49,813 bases of DNA from Methanomicrobia archaeon DTU008 (lineage in GTDB: Archaea; Thermoplasmatota; Thermoplasmata; Methanomassiliicoccales; Methanomassiliicoccaceae). This document shows, piece by piece, positions 26,034 through 33,217 of this stretch (position 1 is the first letter of the stretch; each line of letters opens with the position of its first letter). The translations under genes and the position numbers were made by a program. The stretch covers positions 39,673 through 89,485 of the forward strand of contig LFRW01000055.1 in assembly GCA_001512965.1 (NCBI GenBank), given 5' to 3'. Under the pieces are notes generated by a model. That model was not told the DNA's origin and made no database searches. It worked only from the letters and a program-made list of their open reading frames with translations.

Positions 26034-26750
26034 TCATTCGACCAGGTCCAGCAGCTCTTCCAGGTCCGAGATGGTATGGTCAGGGACCACACCGTCCTCA
26101 GGGATGCAGTATGCGGAGCGTTTCAGCACCGCCTTCATGCCGACGCCCTGCGCTCCCTTTATGTCCTGGAACGGGGAGTTGCCCACATATATCGCATCGG
26201 ACGCCTGCACTCCCAGGTTGGAGAGGGCGATCTTGAACATCTTGGGGTGCGGCTTCCTGAGGCCGACATCGGTGCTGAAGACCATATCATCGAAGTGTTG
26301 GTCCAGGGAGTAGTGCTGCAGGTCTCGCAGCGGGAACTCGGAGGGCAGGCCCCAGGCCACGTCGGAGATCAAGCCGACGATCAGGCCGCGGTCCCTGATG
26401 CTCTCAAGGACCTCCACCGCTCCCGAGACCAGCTTGCGGTCCTCCAGCAACACGCCATAGAATATCTCCATCCCCTCCTGCAGGATGACCTCGTCCAGGC
26501 AGCTGTAGCGGTCGAAGCAGTTGCTGAGCAGTTCGCTGAGAGGGACCTCCACCATCTCCTCCCGCTTCTTGATCCTCGAACGCTCGAGACGTTCGGTAAG
26601 ATAGGCCGTGAACTCCGCGCGATCCACCGGAGCCGGCGAGACCTCGCTGACCAGCTGGTAGATCCGCTCCACGCCCCGCTGCTCTGGCCCTTTCCAGTCG
26701 GAGTAGTAGTCGATCAACGTGTGGCCTAGGTCGAACAGGACCGCATCCAT
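26034..26750 (-). CDS. HAD-superfamily hydrolase
   Basis: A 238-residue haloacid-dehalogenase-like phosphatase. Motif I reads LFDLGHTL (residues 5-12), with Gly in place of the second Asp of the usual DxD. Motif II is LISDVAW, motif III the Lys of LRKPHP, and motif IV reads VGNSPFQDI instead of GDxxxxD. Such variants occur in HAD subfamilies, but the usual acid/base Asp is missing, so activity may be altered. A helical cap fills residues 15-100. ATG 26750 has AAGGAGC just upstream and a TATA box 25 nt away; longer frames run through the divergent promoter. It sits between the two halves of GMP synthase on the opposite strand. Confidence 0.85.
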   Translation of the reverse strand: MDAVLFDLGHTLIDYYSDWKGPEQRGVERIYQLVSEVSPAPVDRAEFTAYLTERLERSRIKKREEMVEVPLSELLSNCFDRYSCLDEVILQEGMEIFYGVLLEDRKLVSGAVEVLESIRDRGLIVGLISDVAWGLPSEFPLRDLQHYSLDQHFDDMVFSTDVGLRKPHPKMFKIALSNLGVQASDAIYVGNSPFQDIKGAQGVGMKAVLKRSAYCIPEDGVVPDHTISDLEELLDLVE

Positions 26751-26774
26751 GCTCCTTGCCAACGCCGGTATGCT

Positions 26775-26827
26775 CTTAAACATTGGTCTTGGAGCTTCGT
26801 CGATCAACGCCGCAACGGATATTATTT
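26775..26827. promoter_or_regulatory. Divergent promoter, HAD gene and GMP synthase subunit A
   Basis: TCTTAAAC at 26775-26782 is the leftward TATA box (25 nt from ATG 26750). ATATTATTT at 26819-26827 is the rightward one (about 26-30 nt from ATG 26853). Both predict very short leaders. Confidence 0.5.
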
Positions 26828-26852
26828 GTACGTCCCTTTCGTAACAGGGACG

Positions 26853-27425
26853 ATGCGCGTCTACGTGGTAGATAATGGTGGCCAGTGGACCCACCGGGAG
26901 TGGAGGGTCCTGAAATATCTCGGAGTGGATACCAAGGTGGTTCCGAACACGACACCATTCGATCAACTGGACGTCGATGCATTGGTCCTCTCCGGCGGCT
27001 CGCCGTCGGTGGCGGCGGAGGGCGATCGCATGGGACGCAACGGTGAATACCTGGACCGTGCCGAGTTCCCCATACTGGCCATCTGCGCCGGGTTCCAGTA
27101 CATGGTCGCCCACTACGGCGGCAGCGTGGGCCCAGCGGCAAAGCCAGAGTTTGGGAGGACGGTGCTGCATGTCGATGAGCCCAACGATCTCTTCCGCGGA
27201 CTGCCAAGGGAGTTCGTGGTGTGGGAGAGCCATAACGACGAGGTGAAGCATCTTCCCGACTCCTTCGAGCTGCTGGCCCATTCAGACGATTGCCCGGTGG
27301 AGGCCGTCAAGATCAAAGACCGTCCGGTGTACGGTCTGCAGTTCCACCCCGAGGTGGAGAACACCGAGCATGGTAACGAGATCTTCAAGAACTTCCTCCG
27401 GGTGGTGGAGGATTGGAAGCGCTAA
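26853..27425 (+). CDS. guaAA: GMP synthase glutamine amidotransferase subunit (subunit A)
   Basis: Releases ammonia from glutamine for GMP synthesis and works with the pyrophosphatase subunit encoded at 24987-25934. The 190-residue class I amidotransferase has the nucleophile Cys in AICAGFQYM (Cys78) and the His/Glu of LQFHPEVE. The opening MRVYVVDNGGQWTHREWR is typical of the archaeal subunit. I chose ATG 26853 because the promoter's TATA box at 26819 rules out the ORF start at 26826. Confidence 0.93.
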   Translation: MRVYVVDNGGQWTHREWRVLKYLGVDTKVVPNTTPFDQLDVDALVLSGGSPSVAAEGDRMGRNGEYLDRAEFPILAICAGFQYMVAHYGGSVGPAAKPEFGRTVLHVDEPNDLFRGLPREFVVWESHNDEVKHLPDSFELLAHSDDCPVEAVKIKDRPVYGLQFHPEVENTEHGNEIFKNFLRVVEDWKR

Positions 27426-27428
27426 GCT

Positions 27429-27444
27429 GAACGGGCCGCCGTTC
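27429..27444 (+). terminator. Hairpin after GMP synthase subunit A
   Basis: GAACGG, loop GCCG, then CCGTTC forms a perfect 6-bp stem 3 nt after the stop codon. There is no T-run. Apart from this hairpin I see nothing in the rest of 27426-27591. Confidence 0.3.
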
Positions 27445-27591
27445 ATCGCCTGAGGTTTCACCCGGGGACGATGCAGGCCGCCCTGCTCTGCATCCCATGG
27501 AGCATGGAGCGCACGTCCCGCCCGATCCCCTTATCGTCGCAGGACGCGTACGGGTCGCCAGGCCAGATCACGAGGGCAGGATGATCGATGC

Positions 27592-27939
27592 TCATAGCAG
27601 GAGGATGAGAAGGACCGCCATGAGCGCAACCGCCATCAGGACGGCTAGAAGGACATACTGGCCTTGACCTTTTGCGGAGCCGAACACGATAGGGATCGGA
27701 CCGATCATGATCACCCCTCCCCACCGCGTATCCCTGCTCTCCCCCTCAAAGCCCTCCCTCCGGGCGCATTCCTCGATCCCGTTATCCCGGGGCATCCCTG
27801 GGACTAGAGCGAGGAACAGAAGGACGATGGCGAGCGGCAGGAGCAGCGCTCCCGCTGCGCCCAGCGGCCCCGTGATGGTAAGCACTGGTATGATGAACAG
27901 CAGGGAGAGTGACACCTCGCCCCGCATCGCTGCCACCAA
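27592..27939 (-). CDS. DUF131 / TIGR00304 family membrane protein
   Basis: A small integral membrane protein recognised from the family's core RWGGVIMIGPIPIVFGS, placed before the last transmembrane helix. Function unknown in all archaea. The annotated frame starts at TTG 27939 (115 residues), but this cuts into the first helix and has no ribosome site. The open frame continues upstream with no ATG, GTG or TTG, to a CTG at 27999 that overlaps the FprA stop (CTGA) and follows GGTGAGGGG. Starting there would add 20 residues and complete the first helix (AALLILSLSLLLVAAM). I report the conventional start but think the CTG is more likely. Confidence 0.75.
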   Translation of the reverse strand: MVAAMRGEVSLSLLFIIPVLTITGPLGAAGALLLPLAIVLLFLALVPGMPRDNGIEECARREGFEGESRDTRWGGVIMIGPIPIVFGSAKGQGQYVLLAVLMAVALMAVLLILLL

Positions 27940-27995
27940 CAGCAGGGAGAGCGATAGGATGAGCAGCGCTGCCCCGGCCGCAGCGGTTCTTCCTT

Positions 27996-29174
27996 TCAGC
28001 CCCTCACCCTGGCAGCCAGCTCGCTGGCCAGCTCGGCCACTGCCTGGTGCTGGGCCTCCCTGGGCGGACCGCTGACGTCAACGACCCCCACGATCTCCAT
28101 GCCGGTCGGGCCAAGGATCTCGCCCGCCTGCTTGACCGCCCCACCGCCCCAGGCGTAGCTGGACAATACGGCGGCGTACTTGGCCGGGGGACGCAGCGCC
28201 TTGACCAGCGAGGCGGCGTAGGCTGCCATGGGATGGAGGCCACCCAGGACGGTGGGGGAGCCGAGCACGATGGCCCGGGCATCCACCAGGTCCTTGGCGA
28301 TATCGCCCAGGTCTGCGCCCGTGAGCTCGTGGACCGCGACCTCCACGCCCTCAGCGGTCAGCCGTTCGGACATGGTGCGCACCATCTGGGCGGTGGACGA
28401 CCACATGCTGACGTATACGATGACGACCTTGCTCCGGGTCCGTCCCTCGGTCCACTCCTCGTAGAGGTCCATGATCCGCTTGGGATGGCGGTGCACCGGG
28501 CCGTGGCTGGGCGCAATGATCAGGGGGTCGTACCCCCTGGCCTTCTCCAGACCGCGCTGCCCCTGCTTGCGGAAGGGCATCATGATCTGCCCGAAGTACC
28601 GCTTGGCGTGGAAGTATAGCTCATCGTTCTGATCGTCCCAGAGCCCCCGGGCGGTGTGGGCGCCGAGGAAATCGCACGGGAATAGCACCCTCTCCTCTTC
28701 CAGGAATGTGAACATCGTCTCCGGCCAGTGTAGCCAGGGCGCCTCTGCGAAGCGCAGCGTGAGACCGCCCAGGTCGAGAGCGTCACCGTCCTTGACGATC
28801 TGCAGTCGGTCCTCCGGCACGTCGTAGTACATGGATGCCAGGCGTGCGCCCCTTTCGGTCGCCAGCACCGTGGCCTTGGGGCACTTGCCCAGCATGAAGG
28901 GCAGGGACCCGGCGTGGTCCGGCTCGGCATGGTTCATGACGATGTGCTCTATGTCAGCTGGGTCCATTACCGAGGATATCTTGGCCAGAAGTTCCCCCTC
29001 GAACCCCGGGTTGACCGTATCGATCAAGGCGGCCTTCTTTCCACGGACCAGATAGGAGTTGTAGGTCGTCCCCTCGGGCATGGGTATGAGCGAGTCGAAC
29101 AGGCGGCGGTCCCAGTCCTTCACGCCGACCCAATGCACATTGTCCGAGATCCGTTCCACGTCGTATCTGCTCAT
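27996..29174 (-). CDS. fprA: FprA-type flavo-diiron protein (A-type flavoprotein)
   Basis: Reduces O2 to water (or NO to N2O) to protect anaerobes; in methanogens it takes electrons from F420H2. The 392-residue protein has an N-terminal beta-lactamase-like domain with all diiron ligands: H82, E84, D86 and H87 in NHAEPDHAGS, His149 in WLHWPE, Asp168 in PCDFLGAH and a later His in APSHGPVH. A C-terminal flavodoxin domain starts near residue 255 (VYVSMWSSTAQM). No rubredoxin is fused or adjacent. It is upstream of, and probably co-transcribed with, the DUF131 gene. Confidence 0.93.
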   Translation of the reverse strand: MSRYDVERISDNVHWVGVKDWDRRLFDSLIPMPEGTTYNSYLVRGKKAALIDTVNPGFEGELLAKISSVMDPADIEHIVMNHAEPDHAGSLPFMLGKCPKATVLATERGARLASMYYDVPEDRLQIVKDGDALDLGGLTLRFAEAPWLHWPETMFTFLEEERVLFPCDFLGAHTARGLWDDQNDELYFHAKRYFGQIMMPFRKQGQRGLEKARGYDPLIIAPSHGPVHRHPKRIMDLYEEWTEGRTRSKVVIVYVSMWSSTAQMVRTMSERLTAEGVEVAVHELTGADLGDIAKDLVDARAIVLGSPTVLGGLHPMAAYAASLVKALRPPAKYAAVLSSYAWGGGAVKQAGEILGPTGMEIVGVVDVSGPPREAQHQAVAELASELAARVRG

Positions 29175-29280
29175 GATATCAGTGCTCGTATGCGAGAGAC
29201 AGGTAATAGTAATGACTCCAGCAGGCAGGACCGTTCAGCAACGTTAATATCGACCCATCCTGATTAGGCCGTCCGGTGCC

Positions 29281-30240
29281 ATGACCCCCCTCCAGGCTGT
29301 TATCGTGGAGATACTGCGGGCACGTGGTTTCAAGGTCACGGAGCAGGATGGTTACCTAGTAGCGCGTAGCGGGACCGTGAGGGCGGCGTTCTGCGTCATG
29401 CGGAAGATGGAACGGAAGGACGTGGACGACTTCCTCGAAAGTTTCTCGGATTTCTCCGGTAAGAAGGTTCTGGTCGCGATCGACACCCTCCCCTCTTCTG
29501 TCCTGGAGAACCTGGACCGCTCTGTGATGCTGTGGGACCGACAGGCGCTGGAGCAGGAGCTGGACCGAATGGACGGTACCATCGGCGGGCATGGCCTGGT
29601 GGATGAGCTGCTGTCGGACGATTTCCCTTCCCTGCTGTCAGAAGAGCATCTCGATTCCTTACAGGACCGGTCGGTGGGTGAACGCATAGTCCGGCCAGCG
29701 GTGACGGCCGAGGCGGTGATGGACATGGCAAGGGACTCGATCGCCGGCTTCCAGCGGCAGTTGCAATTGATGCCCTATTACGTGTTCGACTACCTCTGTC
29801 CGCTGTATCAGGATGGGGAGCTGGTCGGCGAGGAGAGCGGAACGCTGTCCGTAAACGGCCTCACTCAAAAGGTGGACCCTTGGCCGGACGGAAGGGAACT
29901 GATCTACTCCATGGAGGAGGAGCATACGCGGCTGGACCCTTTCGTCACCGAGCAGGAGGCAGCCAGGGCGGCGATACGAGAGCTGATGCGCGTCCACACC
30001 TTCGACCGGGAGCATGTGGTGGAAGAGGACCATGCCACACTCACGGAGAAGAAGAGGATAGCGCCTCGCGAGGAGAGCATCGAGCTCGACCCCCAGGGCA
30101 TCTTCTTCGTCCCGATGTGGTGCATCGAAGGGGTCCATGGGCTGATGGTCGTGGATGCCAGCACCGGCCGGGTGGTCAGCGAGGACCACTGTCCGTGGGA
30201 CAACGGTCGCGGGTGCCAGCATTGGCTGGACGGTCAGTGA
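29281..30240 (+). CDS. Uncharacterised two-domain protein
   Basis: A 319-residue soluble protein I do not recognise. Residues 1-100 have the strand/helix pattern of a restriction-endonuclease-like fold (LRARGFKVTEQDGYLVARSG, then KKVLVAIDTL), similar in layout to the first domain of the COG1395 regulator at 12802-13773. The last 150 residues include YYVFDYLCPLY and PMWCIEGVHGLMVVDASTGRVV, a PepSY-like beta pattern, and a Cys/His-rich end (DHCPWDNGRGCQHWL). A TATA-like GTTAATAT lies at 29243-29250. Its stop overlaps the stop of the convergent Mut7-C gene by 7 nt. Confidence 0.7.
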   Translation: MTPLQAVIVEILRARGFKVTEQDGYLVARSGTVRAAFCVMRKMERKDVDDFLESFSDFSGKKVLVAIDTLPSSVLENLDRSVMLWDRQALEQELDRMDGTIGGHGLVDELLSDDFPSLLSEEHLDSLQDRSVGERIVRPAVTAEAVMDMARDSIAGFQRQLQLMPYYVFDYLCPLYQDGELVGEESGTLSVNGLTQKVDPWPDGRELIYSMEEEHTRLDPFVTEQEAARAAIRELMRVHTFDREHVVEEDHATLTEKKRIAPREESIELDPQGIFFVPMWCIEGVHGLMVVDASTGRVVSEDHCPWDNGRGCQHWLDGQ

Positions 30241-30719
30241 GGACCCCTGTTCGCACTGGCCCTTCGAATGGCCTCGTTCACGTGGGCGCATATGCCCGCC
30301 CAATGGGTCCCCTTCCAGTACACCCTTCCGCAGGAGGGGCATGATAGGAACTCTCGGTGCCTCTCCAGCACCCGGGGCGGGACACGTTCACTGGCCTCCT
30401 CCGGGCCAATGGGGACCAGGTCCCTGTTGCATAGCGTGCACCTGGTCCTCTCCTCGTTGAACACAAGGTCGAACTGCCGCACCACTTCCTCCAGTTGCTC
30501 GACGCCATCATCGCTATGCAGCAGCATGCCGCGTTCACCGGCCTTTCTGGCCAGTTCGCGGTCCCTCGTCAACAGCGTCCGCCCCTCCTCCACGGCACGG
30601 CGGAGGATATCGTCATCTCTCATGTCCCTTGCATACTCGGCGTCATATCCCATCACGCGCAGCCATCGCGCCAGGGAGCCGAGCATCTCATCGGCGAGGA
30701 ACCTAGGCTCGGCGGTCAT
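30234..30719 (-). CDS. Mut7-C domain protein (PIN-like fold plus zinc ribbon)
   Basis: A 161-residue protein of the COG1656 family: a PIN-like domain with acidic positions in FLADEMLGSLARWLR, ARDMRDDDILRRA and LLTRDRELARKA, followed by a four-cysteine zinc ribbon (CTLCNRDL ... CPSCGRVYWKGTHW). A nuclease role on RNA is predicted for the family but not established. I chose ATG 30719 because the family starts at this point and GAGG precedes it; it overlaps the end of the reductase gene upstream by 17 nt. Confidence 0.88.
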   Translation of the reverse strand: MTAEPRFLADEMLGSLARWLRVMGYDAEYARDMRDDDILRRAVEEGRTLLTRDRELARKAGERGMLLHSDDGVEQLEEVVRQFDLVFNEERTRCTLCNRDLVPIGPEEASERVPPRVLERHREFLSCPSCGRVYWKGTHWAGICAHVNEAIRRASANRGPH

Positions 30720-31347
30720 GGACCTCATAGGACAGCAGCACGCCGTCGCCCAGCACCTCGGCATCAATCAAGCTGAGGCGCACGATGTCGTCATCTTGGA
30801 AGCCGTCCCCATCGGCTGGGGTGGGTGAACATCGTCCGCCCACGATCATGCTGCCTACGAACACCATGTACCGGTCGACAAGTCCGGCCTGGAAGAATGA
30901 GAAGATGGTCTCCCCTCCGCCTTCGACCATAAGGCTCCGGACGCCCCGCTCTTCAAGGACGTCCATGAGGGCCCCTAGATCCACCCGACCCTTACCGCAT
31001 CGCACCACCTCGGCGCCGGGCCATGTTCGATGACACTCTTCCGTCGTGGCGATCAGGGTTCTTGCCCGGTCGTCCAGCACCTTCGCCCCAGCGGGGGTGC
31101 GGCCGTGGGAGTCGAGAACGACCCGCAACGGGTTCTCCTCTGGAGGAAGCCCCTTCACCGTGAGATGGGGATCATCGGCCAGTATGGTCCCCACGCCCAC
31201 CAGGATGGCGTCGGAGGATGCGCGCAGGGACTTCACCCTCTCCATGTCCTCCCGGGAGGAGATGCGCAGCTGTTTCCTCGTACGGCTGGCCAGTTTGCCG
31301 TCGGCGGTCATGGCGCAGTTCACGGTCACACGCGGCCTCATGGACAT
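30703..31347 (-). CDS. 2,5-diamino-6-(ribosylamino)-4(3H)-pyrimidinone 5'-phosphate reductase
   Basis: Reduces the ribose side chain in archaeal/fungal-order riboflavin and F420 precursor synthesis (RibD C-terminal / RIB7 family). The 214-residue product has the family landmarks: VTVNCAMTADGKLAS near the start, DAILVGVGTILADDPHLTV, and SLMVEGGGETIFSFF. ATG 31347 follows GGGAGGATGAC; ATG 31341 is possible. It is upstream of, and overlaps, the Mut7-C gene. No other riboflavin gene is near. Confidence 0.9.
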   Translation of the reverse strand: MSMRPRVTVNCAMTADGKLASRTRKQLRISSREDMERVKSLRASSDAILVGVGTILADDPHLTVKGLPPEENPLRVVLDSHGRTPAGAKVLDDRARTLIATTEECHRTWPGAEVVRCGKGRVDLGALMDVLEERGVRSLMVEGGGETIFSFFQAGLVDRYMVFVGSMIVGGRCSPTPADGDGFQDDDIVRLSLIDAEVLGDGVLLSYEVHDRRA

Positions 31348-31426
31348 GTCATCCTCCCAGGCGCCCATAATACTTGCTTCCGGCCAATGGCTCGGCCGCC
31401 AGGGAATGTACGTCCTGCCGACCTTA

Positions 31427-31434
31427 TTTTATAC
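31427..31434 (+). promoter_or_regulatory. TATA box of the PAC2-family gene
   Basis: TTTTATAC lies 31-38 nt before ATG 31465. The earlier in-frame ATG at 31441 would be only 7 nt from the box, so it is unlikely to be the start. Confidence 0.55.
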
Positions 31435-31464
31435 CGCGGGATGGTAAAAACACGCGGTGAGCGA

Positions 31465-32217
31465 ATGGACATCATCGAGATCGAGGAAATGAACATCCGC
31501 GGCGCCTACGTGATAGATGGTTTTCCCTCGGTAGGACTGGTCGGCTCCATAGTGGCCAACTACCTCGTGACGTCCCTGAATCTGCGGCAGATAGCCGTAG
31601 TGGACTCCGATCATTTCCCCACGGTGTCGACCATCAAGAACGGGGTGCCGCACAGTCCGGTACGCGTCTATGGAGGGGAGTTCGACGAAGGCAAGAGAAT
31701 GGTGGTGTTCGTATCGGAGTTCCAGCCTCCTCCACATGTGCTGAAGCTTCTCGGAATGACCGTCATGGACTGGGTGGAGGACCACAAGTGCAGACTGGTG
31801 ATAAGCCCGGAAGGCATCTCCAACAAGCAGAGCAGGCGGAGACAGGGGGAGCAGCCCCCGGAGGTGCTGGGGGTAGGCTCTACGCCAGAGGCGAGGGAGC
31901 TGCTCGCTTCCAAGGACATACCTATCTTCGAGGGCGGCATCATAGTCGGCCTGTCCGCCATACTTCTGAACGAAGGGGTGAACCGCACCTTCGACGTCAT
32001 CACGCTGCTGTCCGAAGCCTCCGCGGACTTTCCGGATGCCAGGGCCGCTGCGGCGGAGGCCACCACGATCAACGACCTGATCCTCGACGGCAGGCTCGAC
32101 CTTCAACCTCTGAAAGAGGAGGCGGAAAAGATCGAGGGCGAACTGAAGGACATCTATGACAAGGCCGGAAAGGAGCAGGAGATCCGGAAGACCTCGCTGC
32201 CCATCATGTACGGTTAG
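31465..32217 (+). CDS. PAC2-family protein (proteasome-assembly-chaperone-like)
   Basis: A 250-residue protein of the archaeal PAC2 / COG2047 family, related to eukaryotic proteasome assembly chaperone 2; the role in archaea is not settled. Recognised from AYVIDGFPSVGLVGSIVANYL, FPTVSTIKNG and GGIIVGLSAILLNEG. The C-terminal 60 residues are a charged helix. ATG 31465 has GGTGAG upstream and suits the TATA position. Its TAG overlaps the end of the convergent RtcA gene by 14 nt. Confidence 0.9.
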   Translation: MDIIEIEEMNIRGAYVIDGFPSVGLVGSIVANYLVTSLNLRQIAVVDSDHFPTVSTIKNGVPHSPVRVYGGEFDEGKRMVVFVSEFQPPPHVLKLLGMTVMDWVEDHKCRLVISPEGISNKQSRRRQGEQPPEVLGVGSTPEARELLASKDIPIFEGGIIVGLSAILLNEGVNRTFDVITLLSEASADFPDARAAAAEATTINDLILDGRLDLQPLKEEAEKIEGELKDIYDKAGKEQEIRKTSLPIMYG

Positions 32218-33217
32218 GGATGACGTCAACGGTCCCGCCGTCCGAGACGATGTCCACGTCCAGGAACTGCGGCAGCAGCCACATCTGTGTGGATAGATGG
32301 GAGGAGAGCTCCCTGACGGTGAACGAGGACCTTCCCACCGCCAGCGCCATATATGGAAGCAACTGGTCGGCCGTGTGAACGTCAAGCGTGCCGCCGCCGT
32401 CAAGCTCGTCCCACATGCGTCTCGCCGCGCTCTCCCCCACCCTTTCGGCCGGCACGCCCTTCTCGCCAAGGGCATCGGCGCCGAGCACGGTGTTCTCGAA
32501 CCTTGCGCACAGGTAGATGCCTGCCCCCGACGATGGGCCTGAGGTGAGCTGCCTTTCCGCCACTATGCGCTCCCCAAGTAGGGCCTTCCGGACGGCATGC
32601 TCCATCCTCTGCGCGATATGCTCAGGCAGGTTCTGCACGAACGATGTCGCCGCGATACCCTCGCCTCGCCCCCTCTCCTTGAGGTCCAGGGGCATCACCG
32701 CCCCGGGAGGCACGATCGTGGCGGTCACCACGCCTCCGCCTTGAGGATAGAATCCCCTCTGCACCACCTCAAGCCTGACGTCCACATGCATCCTCTCCAG
32801 AAGCGGCAGCAGAACGTGCAGATAATGATCCACAGGCGGAGACATGCGGACGTTGGTGCCGCCTCGTATGGTCAGCGTCACCGGGCTGTCGGCATGCAGC
32901 GAAGCCAGCATGCAGGCCTGCAACACCAGGGTTACGCTGCCCGCCGTCCCCACGTCGAGCTCGTACTCCCCGCCTCGCACCTCTCCCGGACGGAACGTCA
33001 GGGCGGTAGAGCCCAGCTCGTCGCCTTCCAATGACGCGCCGCACAGCTCCGCCACTCCTCTCACGGCCGTGAGGTGCTGCGCGGCCAGGCCGCACCTCTC
33101 CCTCTTCGATCGAATGTTGAATATCTCCACGTCCTTCCCGGTGAGCGCGGACAGCGCGATCGAGGAGCGCAGCAACTGCCCTCCCCCCTCACCATATGAA
33201 CCGTCGATCCTAAGCAT
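32204..33217 (-). CDS. rtcA: RNA 3'-terminal phosphate cyclase
   Basis: Converts a 3'-phosphate at RNA ends to a 2',3'-cyclic phosphate using ATP, an RNA repair or processing activity. The 337-residue enzyme has the family opening IDGSYGEGGGQLLRSSIALS, LTIRGGTNVRMSPPVDH and the region HTADQLLPYMAL that contains the adenylated His. ATG 33217 overlaps the TAG of the Ca2+-ATPase gene by 8 nt (ATGCTTAG). RtcB ligase is not in the window. Confidence 0.93.
   Translation of the reverse strand: MLRIDGSYGEGGGQLLRSSIALSALTGKDVEIFNIRSKRERCGLAAQHLTAVRGVAELCGASLEGDELGSTALTFRPGEVRGGEYELDVGTAGSVTLVLQACMLASLHADSPVTLTIRGGTNVRMSPPVDHYLHVLLPLLERMHVDVRLEVVQRGFYPQGGGVVTATIVPPGAVMPLDLKERGRGEGIAATSFVQNLPEHIAQRMEHAVRKALLGERIVAERQLTSGPSSGAGIYLCARFENTVLGADALGEKGVPAERVGESAARRMWDELDGGGTLDVHTADQLLPYMALAVGRSSFTVRELSSHLSTQMWLLPQFLDVDIVSDGGTVDVIPNRT

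Noticed and set aside
26751-27281. N-terminal extension of the HAD protein (frame to 27281)
   Set aside because: The extension runs across the divergent promoter and antisense to the GMP synthase glutaminase gene; the HAD motif I begins at ATG 26750.
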